Under the pieces are notes generated by a model. That model ran no database searches. It was not told the DNA's origin and worked only from the letters and a program-made list of their open reading frames with translations. Shown here piece by piece: positions 16,755 through 26,200 of a DNA stretch of 45,236 bases (positions within the stretch are counted from its first letter, which is position 1; every line of letters begins with the position of its first letter). A program made the position numbers and the translations under genes. The DNA comes from a virus, in IMG/VR virus record IMGVR_UViG_3300042565_003438, positions 1-45,236 of that record; one strand, written 5' to 3'.

Positions 16755-17042
16755 ATGGGAGGCGCGTCACAGAACAAAATGATGAAGATGGAGAGGATCA
16801 CTCGTCCTCTTCCTTCGCGTCAGGAATACATGCTCATGGATCCGATGAGCGAGGGCGCGACCGAGATGTCACAGACGGCCCTCCGGCAGCCATATGGCAT
16901 GACTGGATCCATCTCAGATCAGGAAATGATGGCGCTCCAGCGTCTGCCCCTCTTTCGTCCGATGGGAGGACCCAGCCCCAGCGTGAGCGTCGTCCCGCCC
17001 CCGACAGTCCCGATGCGAGCCGCCCCGATGGGCGTGAGGTGA
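16755..17042 (+). CDS. Small Met/Pro-rich MGG protein, 95 aa
   Basis: Begins MGGASQNKMM. Rich in Met and Pro, with a likely disordered end (VSVVPPPTVPMRAAPMGVR). No enzymatic motif. It follows a 49-nt gap and precedes four more short proteins with the same MGG start. Likely a minor virion component by context. Confidence 0.6.
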   Translation: MGGASQNKMMKMERITRPLPSRQEYMLMDPMSEGATEMSQTALRQPYGMTGSISDQEMMALQRLPLFRPMGGPSPSVSVVPPPTVPMRAAPMGVR

Positions 17043-17048
17043 CCGATC

Positions 17049-17405
17049 ATGGGAGGAGCAAACAAGGCATTCGAGAGAGCCGGAAAGGGCGCAAGCATCG
17101 GCGCCTCTGAGGGCTTTTCTGGAGGAGGACTCGGTGGCCCTGTTGGATCTGCCTATGGCGCACTCGGAGGCGCCGTGTTTGGCGGACTCGACGGCGCCGT
17201 GAATGGCCCGATCTACCGTGCCAAGACCGGCGGATCCTCCGGATTCGGATCATCCTTTGACCGCATGATGCAGGGCGCGACGACCGGAACGGCAGACGGC
17301 AGCGCCTTCGGACCGTGGGGCGGAATCGGAGGCGGAGTTGCCGGCGGATTCAGCGGCCTGTCGAACAGCCCAGCCTTTCAATATCGAGTCGGAGGAGGAT
17401 ACTGA
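17049..17405 (+). CDS. Small Gly-rich MGG protein, 118 aa
   Basis: Begins MGGANKAFER and is about one third Gly, with phrases such as GGLGGPVGSAYGALGGAVF and GGIGGGVAGGFSGL. Alternating small residues and hydrophobics resemble glycine-zipper helices that pack in membranes. This would suit an ejection or membrane-active virion protein, but that is inference. A GAGGTGA site lies just upstream. Confidence 0.62.
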   Translation: MGGANKAFERAGKGASIGASEGFSGGGLGGPVGSAYGALGGAVFGGLDGAVNGPIYRAKTGGSSGFGSSFDRMMQGATTGTADGSAFGPWGGIGGGVAGGFSGLSNSPAFQYRVGGGY

Positions 17406-17406
17406 C

Positions 17407-17817
17407 ATGGGAGGAGCCTCCGCATCTGCCGCTCCGGCGGCCTCGGCCGCGGGCGGATACGCCAGCAAGGGAGCCATGTCGGCCGCGACGGTCGGCGGAA
17501 CGACCGGCAGCAACGTCTCCGGGATGGGATGGGTTCCGAAGGCCCAGGCGGCCGGCTCTGGCGGGACAAACTACATGGAACTCGCAAAACTCTTTGGCGG
17601 CGCCCTCGGAGACTCATCCGGTCAGTTTGGAAAGGCCGTCGCCGGCCAGCAGTATGGTCTCGGCGGACAATCCGCGCCGAGTCCGTTCTCGCCCCAGGGA
17701 CCGTTTCCGTTCGCGGGACTGACTCGGGAGATGCCACGAGTCCAGTCGAGAGGTTTTCGTCTTGCCAGCGCGTCCGCGGGACCGCTTCAGCAGACAGGAA
17801 TGGGATATTCAATCTGA
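17407..17817 (+). CDS. Small Ala/Gly-rich MGG protein, 136 aa
   Basis: Start at ATG 17407 (MGGASASAAP), 8 nt after the strong site GGAGGAGG; the longer upstream frame lies inside the previous gene and is not used. Rich in Ala, Gly and Ser, with YMELAKLFGGALGDSSGQFG as the only segment likely to be an ordered helix. No recognised family. Confidence 0.62.
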   Translation: MGGASASAAPAASAAGGYASKGAMSAATVGGTTGSNVSGMGWVPKAQAAGSGGTNYMELAKLFGGALGDSSGQFGKAVAGQQYGLGGQSAPSPFSPQGPFPFAGLTREMPRVQSRGFRLASASAGPLQQTGMGYSI

Positions 17818-17821
17818 GACC

Positions 17822-18274
17822 ATGGGAGGAAGCCGACAGGGACCATTCGGGGCGATCGCGCAGATGCGCGAGCGGATGCAGAATCGTGTTCAACAGCAAC
17901 AGGCCGCGGCCAGGCCGGCTCCTGCCCCGGCGCCCGCCCCGGCCCCAGTTTCGGCACCGGCGCCCGCCCCGACTCCGGCACCAGCTGAACCCCCTACTCC
18001 CGAATACGCCCCGTTCCGCTCATTCGCGGTTCCTGATTTTGGATCTCAGCTCTATGGACAGTCCGGAGCAATTCCACGCGAAATTTCTGAATCATCTGGC
18101 ATGACTCCGTCACGTCCCAGACTTCAGCCGACTGGATCAAGGAATCCAACCGCGGGCGGACGTCTCTCGGGATCAACCGGATCATCGCCGACAACGGCGG
18201 GTCCGATCACGCCGGTTCCCAATGTCTGGAACTCTGCGAACGCCAACATGGCAGCTGGCGCCGTCGCTCTATGA
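17822..18274 (+). CDS. Pro/Ala-rich MGG protein, 150 aa
   Basis: Start at ATG 17822 (MGGSRQGPFG). A short helix with Gln/Arg (MRERMQNRVQQQQ) is followed by an alternating Ala-Pro stretch at about residues 31-58, then a Ser/Thr/Pro/Gly tail. The Ala-Pro part should be a stiff extended rod. No enzymatic signature; probably a structural or tethering virion protein. It ends 33 nt before the next gene. Confidence 0.6.
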   Translation: MGGSRQGPFGAIAQMRERMQNRVQQQQAAARPAPAPAPAPAPVSAPAPAPTPAPAEPPTPEYAPFRSFAVPDFGSQLYGQSGAIPREISESSGMTPSRPRLQPTGSRNPTAGGRLSGSTGSSPTTAGPITPVPNVWNSANANMAAGAVAL

Positions 18275-18307
18275 AAACGCCAACAAACAGAAAGAGAGGA
18301 TAGCATC

Positions 18308-18811
18308 ATGGGAGGAGGAAGAGGAGGAGGATCAGCACCGCCGCCACCGCCGCAGCCCGACTGGGCTGGGATCTTTGCGGCCGAGCGTGCGGCAAATCAA
18401 CGAATCATGGACCAGCAGCGGGCCGAGGCCGAGGCGCAGAGACAGCGCGAGGCGCAGCAGCGCCAGGAAGAAGAGGCGCGCCGCATGCAGGAACAGCACA
18501 ACGTTCAGCAGAAGGCCCGCGACGAGGCCGCCATGACCGACTTCACGAAGATGAAGCAGGCGGCGGCCGCACAGGCCGTCGGAGGAGTCGGCTCTGTCAC
18601 CCCGACGTCGTCTCGTGCCACGGCGCCAGGGCTCACTCCCACGTCTGCCATGTCGACGTCTCGTCCGATGTCGTCTGGAACGTTTGCCCCGAGTCCGACG
18701 GCCCCGGTGGGTCCGACGGCCCCGATGGCCGGCAATCTGCCAACCGCGCCGGCACAGGTCGGCCTCGGAGGCGGCGGATTTGACTTCCTGAGACAGTATT
18801 TCTCGAGGTAA
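18308..18811 (+). CDS. Coiled-coil MGG protein, 167 aa
   Basis: Begins MGGGRGGGSAPPPPPQPDW. Residues ~25-80 are a highly charged continuous helix (AERAANQRIMDQQRAEAEAQ and onward, Arg/Gln/Glu-rich), a probable coiled coil. A Thr/Ser/Pro-rich disordered part follows, and the end FDFLRQYFSR is a short amphipathic helix. An AGAGAGGA site precedes the start. Unknown family; structural virion role likely from context. Confidence 0.62.
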   Translation: MGGGRGGGSAPPPPPQPDWAGIFAAERAANQRIMDQQRAEAEAQRQREAQQRQEEEARRMQEQHNVQQKARDEAAMTDFTKMKQAAAAQAVGGVGSVTPTSSRATAPGLTPTSAMSTSRPMSSGTFAPSPTAPVGPTAPMAGNLPTAPAQVGLGGGGFDFLRQYFSR

Positions 18812-18814
18812 CTC

Positions 18815-20227
18815 ATGGCGATTCGGACCGGCGGCTTCAACGTGGCGCGGGGCGGAGGGGCTCAGATTCAGCCCGCCGCCCCGGCGCCGCTGTCGTTTGT
18901 GTCTGGAAGCATCCTTGCCCCGGGAGACATCGGGATCAACGCCATCACCGAGGGATCGCGTCTCGCGACGGCCAGTCTGCTCTCTGGGGTCAACGTGGCC
19001 CTCGAGAGCGTGCTCGGTGCCGGCCTCGGGATTCTCGAGAGAAGGCAGAAGCGCGACGAGGACGAGCTCGCCCATGAGCGCGCCCTTGAGATTGCTCGTG
19101 AGCGCAGTCTTCTCGGGAACGTTCTCAGCCCGCTCGACCGCGAGCGCCTGCTCGGACAGCGCCTGCGGAACATCGAGCAGATTCGCGAACTCGAGGATCC
19201 CTATGCCGAGTTTCTCGGTGAAAAGGGCCCGTCGCCACTCGGCGACATTCCAGATCCCAATCTCGGTCTGAGACCCGAGGATCTGCCTCTTGAGCCATTC
19301 GACCCGAATGCGCCCGAGAATGCCGAGCCAGAACTCCCGTCGGGTGACGTCCCGCTCCCGCCTCTTCAGGGAGCCCGTCCTCCCGGCGAGGAACCCGCGC
19401 CCGGCGCCGCCCCAGAGGGCTACACGACGGCCGGTCCAGGAGGAATGCTTCTTGTGGTCCCGATTCCTGAGGAATCTGGCGGGGGTCGCATGATCATCAA
19501 TCGGGCCACCGGCGCCACGACGATCGACAAGGGAGCCGGCGGACGGACCGAGACCACGGCCTCTGGACTTCCCGAGGAACTCAAGGATGAACTCCGTCTC
19601 AAGGGCGTGACCGTCAACGCCAAGGGAGAGGTCTCGACCACCTACGAGCCGAGCACGGCCGACGCGGACCAGGAGAAGGAGATCAGCACGATGCAGTCGA
19701 GCATCGAGCAGGCCAACCGCGTCGTGCGAGACATCGACACGATCGTCGACACGGCGCAGGGAGCCAGACTCCCGGCGACTGGAAAATTTTCTGACTGGAT
19801 CGCAACGCTGCCCGTCACCACGGGAGCAAGCGACGTCCGAGCCCTCATCAAGAACATCGAGGCCGACGTGGCATTCAAGACCCTAGCCGACATGCGGCGC
19901 AACAGCAAGACGGGTGGCGCGCTCGGAGCCATCTCTGACCGAGAACTCGCTCTTCTTGCGGCCGCCGAGGGCTCGATCAACCCGTCTCTCAGCTGGCCGA
20001 TTTTCAAGCGCAATCTGCAGGACATCAGCAAGGCGCGCAAGGAGCTGATCAAGATGTGGGGCGGCAAGCTTGCCTCGATGGGAGCCGGCACGTCACAGTT
20101 CGATCTGACTGCCGAGATCAACAGCCTCGCCGAGCAGCTCGATGACATGCCCGACAGGAATTCTGAGGAATATCGCGCCGGGAGAGAACGGCTCAAGGAG
20201 CTGGTTCGTCGCCAGAGAGGACAATGA
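18815..20227 (+). CDS. Internal virion protein, 470 aa
   Basis: N-terminal Ala/Gly-rich part, then a long charged helix (about residues 75-130), a Pro/Glu-rich linker (about 150-210) and a C-terminal helical domain. The segment near 355-400 (MRRNSKTGGALGAISDREL, then LLAAAEGSINP and FKRNLQDI) matches a helical module often seen in large phage virion/DNA-transfer proteins. It sits between the MGG cluster and the giant protein, the place of T7 gp15. Ends 3 nt before the giant gene. No catalytic motif. Confidence 0.7.
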   Translation: MAIRTGGFNVARGGGAQIQPAAPAPLSFVSGSILAPGDIGINAITEGSRLATASLLSGVNVALESVLGAGLGILERRQKRDEDELAHERALEIARERSLLGNVLSPLDRERLLGQRLRNIEQIRELEDPYAEFLGEKGPSPLGDIPDPNLGLRPEDLPLEPFDPNAPENAEPELPSGDVPLPPLQGARPPGEEPAPGAAPEGYTTAGPGGMLLVVPIPEESGGGRMIINRATGATTIDKGAGGRTETTASGLPEELKDELRLKGVTVNAKGEVSTTYEPSTADADQEKEISTMQSSIEQANRVVRDIDTIVDTAQGARLPATGKFSDWIATLPVTTGASDVRALIKNIEADVAFKTLADMRRNSKTGGALGAISDRELALLAAAEGSINPSLSWPIFKRNLQDISKARKELIKMWGGKLASMGAGTSQFDLTAEINSLAEQLDDMPDRNSEEYRAGRERLKELVRRQRGQ

Positions 20228-20230
20228 CCC

Positions 20231-23200
20231 ATGGCCGTTCTCGAGGAAGTCATCGGCGAGGTCACGTCTGAGACCAGGCCAAAATCCGGCATGGTCGGCG
20301 GAGTCTCGCGCGGCGCCGTCGGGCGTCGCCGCAAGAAGAAGCCCGCATCGATTCTCGACGAGGTCACCGAGGAGGTGTCGAAGGAGCCGGTCCCTGAGGG
20401 TGCCCTGGCCCAGGTCATGCGCGAGACCGAGACCGATCCCGAGACCGTCCGCCGCATGCGGGCCGAGGGACAACCGCTCACGACCGATCAACAGCGCATC
20501 GCCTTCGAGGCAGAGCGGGCGAGGCCACTGACCGATGTTGCACTCGGGGCCGCGGGTGCCTTCATTCAGGCCGTCCCGGAGACCGTCGGGCAGCTCGTCA
20601 GGGGAACAGGCAAATTTGCCTATGAGGGAGCTCTCAAGCCCATCGGCCAGACCGTGCTTGCCGGGCTGCAGTATGAGCCCGGATCAGACGAGTATGAGCG
20701 AGCCCTGTCGCAGACGTATGGCGGCGCAAACCGGGCCGTGCGTTCGCTGGCCTCCGGGGTCGCGCAGGACATGGAAGAAACGGCAAATGCCGCGACGAGG
20801 GCCGCGATGTTTGGAACCAGCATCACTGACCGTGCCGCCGAGAAACTCGGACTCGTCACGCCAGAACAATCTTTTAACAACTATCTTGCTCGCGAGGACA
20901 TGCGCCGCGGCGAGGCTGAGGACATCCAGGAGAATCCCGATCGTGCCGCGACCCTGCTGGCCAGAAACCCGCTCGCCGGGACCGTGATCGAGGGAGCCGC
21001 GATGTTGTCTGGACAGGGAGCCCTGACGCCAGAGGCGAAACGAGCCGCTCTTGCCGGATACGAAGAATCTCTGCTTCAGGAGGCCAAGTTCAGACCAGAC
21101 GAGGACATCTCGATGCTCGGCGAGGTCCTGTCTCCGGTCGGTCTTCCGGCCAGGCTGGTGAAGCCCGTCACGAGCGCGCTCGGCGGAACCATGGAGGCCG
21201 CGGGCGGACTCGCCGTGCGAGGCGTGACAAAGCCCACGATCAGGGGCGTCAATCCTCTTGAAGGTGTTGGCATCGGAATCCGGAGGGTCGGCGAGGGAGC
21301 CGAGAAGGTCGGAGCAGGCATCAGCCAGGCAATCACGGGACGTCCCGACACCTTCCTGGCGGCACCTGGCACGATCGTCTCGGCATTCACCAAGAGACCT
21401 GGTCAGCTGGTCGAGGGAGTCGGCCGCACGCTTCGCGATGTCGGCCGCCAGATCGACGAGGGCGGGATTCGCGGACGGACCGGCATCGTCGAGCGACTCG
21501 GAAGAGACCCCCAGTCTGCCGACTGGATCCGCGACCTCTTTGGACCCGGCGCACAGAAGCGGCTCGAGAAGATGGAGCGCAAGAACAAGCAGCGCGTCGC
21601 CGAGGGCAAGGAACCGATCAGACCCGGACGCGGCGGGGTCATGCGAGCCCGCACCGCCGACTACGGTCTGCGTCTCGCGAACAGTCTCACCAAGTCGGGT
21701 GTCTCTGGCGCCGCGCTGAACGGTATCATCGGGGCAGCCGACATCGAGACCGCAGAAGAATTTGGCCGCTCCACCGGCGTGGGCTTCGGCATCGGCTCCT
21801 ACATGGCCGGCCGCGTGCCCGAGCGCATCGGGGCAGCCCTTGATCCGACAACCGGCCTTGCCACAAAGATCGACCGGGTGACCGAGATCGACCCGCTCGA
21901 TCGTCGTCTCGACGAGGATGCCGATCTCAAGCGCTTCCGGGCGACGGCCGATCCGGAGCTTGTGCGGCAGGTTGAAAAGCTCTCGAGCCCAGAGGAACAG
22001 GTCGCGTCTCGCATGCGAGAGCTCGACGAACTGTTCCAGCGCAAGGCCGAGGCCGACTATGCCGAGGAAGACACGGCCGAGCTCGATGCCGTCATCACCC
22101 AAAAGGCCGATGAACTGTCGGCCCTGCAGGAGAGCACCAAGGATCTGACGCAGGAAGACCGCGACGAGCGCCGCCGGGCCGTCGAGCTCATCATGGCAGA
22201 CGGCCTCGATCTTCTTAAGTCAAACGGCAGGGCCGCGGGTCTCAACGGCGTGAACGTGAAGATTCTTGACCCGTCTCAGATCGAGTCGTTCATTCGCGAG
22301 CGCTGGGGACAGAATCTTGAACAGGCCGAGGCGATCGTCACACAGCTCGGAGGCCGCACCGATCTCAGTCCATCCGAGGAACAGTCACTCCTGCGTGCCA
22401 ACCAGGCCGTCCAAAAATTTCAGGAGCAGGTGCAGCTCTGGCCACAACAGACGGGATTCGCGCTGTCAGACTCCGACCAGGCCGATGCCCCGGCCCATCT
22501 TCGGATGGCCAACATCGGGGCCCCGACGATCGTGATGAACACCGAGCAGCTGATGCGTGATCCGCGCCGCGTGGGTCTTCGTTATCTGCTGCAGCACGAG
22601 AGCAACCACATTCTTGAGCAGTTCCGCGAGGTCCAGGAGATGCAGCGCCCGGTGAGAGACCTGTGGTTCGGCAAGCGAATCGTCCGTCCCGACGGCACGG
22701 TGCTCGAGGCGACCCCGGGAATTATCACCGACGACTGGATCAACGACGTTGGAATCCCGATGTATGCCGAGCGACTCTACGGTCCCGGAGGCGAGACCAA
22801 GTTTCGTGATTCTTTCGCGTCGCCGCAGCAGGCCGTCGAGTATGTCCGTTCCGAGCTCATGTCCGAACTGTCGGCGCTGTCCGAGACCGGCTATTCCACG
22901 ATCCGCGAGGCACTCGATTCGCCTGGTCAGGCCGTTGTCGACCGTCTTCTCATTTCTCGAAAAAATTCCATGCTCGGGCGACTCCGCCAGGCCCTCGAGG
23001 CCATGGGAGTTGAACTCGACTCAAAGGGAGACGTGAAGTCCGTGATCTTTGGAGACCAGGCACCCTTTGATCCCGATGCCCTGGCGATCATGCGCCAATA
23101 CAAGAGAAACCTTCGCGAGTTCAACGACATGCTCACCTATGCCGGCGGCACCACTGAAGGCGAGGTCGAGATCAGCGTCACTGAGCTGATGACAAACCGA

Positions 23201-26200
23201 GCCCTGCAGGAGGCATACAAGGATGATGTCATCTGGGACAAGGAGACCGTTCTTGATGTCCAGGACGACGAGGGAAACACCGTCGCGCAGATCGTGATTC
23301 CCGATGACCCCACGACCGATTCTGCCACCGGAGAATACCGGATTGTCAACGGGCGGCTGGTTGACGAGAATGGCAATGCCCTGCCACTCACACCGACCAT
23401 CGACCTGTCCGGTCTCCCAGACGGATCGCGCGCCTCGATCGACAGTCGCATCGCCAGGAATCCTGACGGCAGTCCCAAGATTCTGACAAACAAGGAGATC
23501 CAGGCGCGGGCTCGCCAGCGCGACCAGATGATCAAGGACGCGATCGACAACGCGCCAGAGGACGGCTTCGAGGGACGACTCCGCGACACCGGAAACGGGA
23601 GCTATCGCGGGGTCATGAGCCCGTCGCAGCTCGAGGCCGTCATGGCACTGCCCAACAGCGTGATTCCCCCGTCTCTCAAGAAGAACATAGCCGCCTTCAA
23701 CGAGGTGCTCCAGAAACGCGACGGGACTCGCATCCTGATGGAATACCAGGCGGCCCTTCGCGGCGGAAGGTATCGGGCCCTCAGTCCGCGCATCCGCGAC
23801 GTCGTGCCGATTGGGTATCAGTTCAGCAAGCAGGGCAACTTTCTGGCCACGACCATCTCGGTCAGCCGCATGTTCGACAAGATGAATCTCTGGTCACAGA
23901 AGCGGCCAGAGAATCTCAATCTCTGGGGACGCGATCTCGGCAAGTTCTGGGAGGACGTGACCCGGGTGCTCGACAACCACAACCGGGGACTGGCTGGACA
24001 GACCGGACTTGACGTCGATCCCGACATCGCGATGCAGAAAAAGAACCGCATCAACGACTTTTTCAATCTGTTCACCAAGGAGACTGAGTCGCTGAATCCA
24101 TCGAGGACCACGCTTCCGGCGCGACGCGGGAAGGACTCGGCCGACCGCCTGATCATGTCGGCTCGCATGGACCGCATCAACCAGATGCAGATCAGCAACG
24201 CCCAGAAGCTTCCTGTCGACTACGGCAAGATGCTCGTCAATTTTTTCCCAGAGAACGAGGCACGGTCGCTTCGTCTCGACCAGTTTCAGGATGCTCCGGT
24301 CGAGAACGACATTGTCGGCGGCGCCATGCCTCGGTTCCTTCCCGGCATCCGCTACACGTCGCTTCCCGACGATCCGAAGAAGACCATGGCCGACTTCTAC
24401 ATGCTTAACGCCATGATCACGACCCCGCCGACCGGATGGAGCATGGGCAAGTTTGGCGGCGAGGCCACCATGTATGCTCCCTCGGCAGACCCGACCGGAC
24501 GCTATGCCGGAGTGCGCGCCGAGAAATATCAGGACGCCCTCGATGAGGCCAAGCAGACGCTCATCCCGTCTCTCCACAGCAAGATCCAGAAGGCACTGCA
24601 TTTTGCGATCGCGGCCGAACTTCGCCATGCCATTCCGCGCAGACAGCCAGCCGATCTCGCCGAGACCGAATTCTATCAGGAATACATGCGGCAGTATGCG
24701 ATCCAGGGTGCCGGCATGCCAGATCTCAAGAAAGAGAAGGGACCGCGCCGCTACAAGGGAGAGAGCGAGGGCTACCGGGCCTCTTTTGTCGCGATGGAAA
24801 ATGCTCGCAAGAAACTGGGCATGGGCATCGCCGACGTGGCGCGCTTTGCCGAGCAGCTGTATCGTCGCGGCGACTGGTCGTCGAGCTACGGCGGAAACCC
24901 ATGGGGCGACATCGCGGCCCATCTCGCCCAGATGTCAGATCCGACATATTCCACCGAGCGAGTCCGCGCCGTCGCGACCGATCCAGAGACCGGCCGCATG
25001 CAGATCATCGAGACCAACGAGTTCCGCGACCCGGGCGCCTACAACGCCATGTTCCAGGAGATCGACCGGGCCTACGACCTGCAGCACAACACGAACACGG
25101 TCTTCAACAAGCTCAAGAAATACTATCTCGGGGTCGAGGGATACGGCTGGATCGCCAAGATGCTTGACTTCAAGGCCAATGTGGCAAATCCTCGAGAACT
25201 CCGCGGATTCGTGAGCGGCACCATGGGGAAACTGGCCGACGCCTGGTTTGCCGACATGCGCGCCGATGCGCCCCTCACACAGGATCTCGAAGCCAAGGTC
25301 ATCGAGCAGCTTCCGCCCACGCTGGTCGAAAACATGGACCCGTCCCAGTTCACTGATCTTCTCAAGGACCTGGTCTCAGATTACTATCGCAAGTCATCGA
25401 GCGGAGTTCGTCGCGAGGCCCCGTTTGAAAACATTGCCAACGCGGCCGAGGGAATCTTTCGCAAGAATGGCGGAAAGAACGACGACTGGAAGGCGATCAA
25501 GAAGGACCAGAACGCGCACATTGGGATCATCCTCGACGATCATTTTGGAGATCTCGGGGTCGCCAGGACCGACGCCGTCAAGCTCTTCCGCATGCTGCTC
25601 GTCGAGGGCCGGGACCCGCGCGTCACTGGCAAGACACCTTCGCTTCCGACGAAGATGGAGACTGGTCTCTCCGAGAAGTCTTCATCCTCTGGGGTCCTGA
25701 AGGCAACCAAGAACATGGTCAACATGGCGGCAAGTTCCAAGGTGGTCGGAGACGGCTTCGGAGAGGGAGAATGGACGGTGAAGCTTGTTTCCAAGAATTC
25801 CGAACTGAACACGCTGACTCTCTACAAGAACGGCAAGCCGGTCAACAGCTACAGCATAGCGATGACCACAAAAGGAAAGCCGATGGTGGGCAGCATCGAG
25901 CTCGCGACCGAGATGATCAACAAGGACATCGCGAAGAGCGCGCTCAATGCTCCTAGCGCGGCCAAAACGTCATCGTGGTCAGACCAATGGTTCATAGGAA
26001 ATGTGTTCCAGCCCAAGCTTGACAAGTCGACTCCCTCAAATCTCAATGAGTTTGTCACGGGGTTGCTGTTCAACGGATTTAACGGCCTGAAGCTCGGCGA
26101 CGTCACGGTTGTCAACGCCGGTGGGTCTGGACAGGCCGCGACTCTCAAGGTCTATCAGGGAGACTCTGTGTCTGAGGGCAATCTTCTGACCACGGCCACG

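Noticed and set aside
17920-17995. Alternating Pro-Ala codons as a DNA minisatellite
   Set aside because: It is in frame and codon choice varies, so it is better read as a Pro-Ala linker in the protein than as a DNA repeat element.
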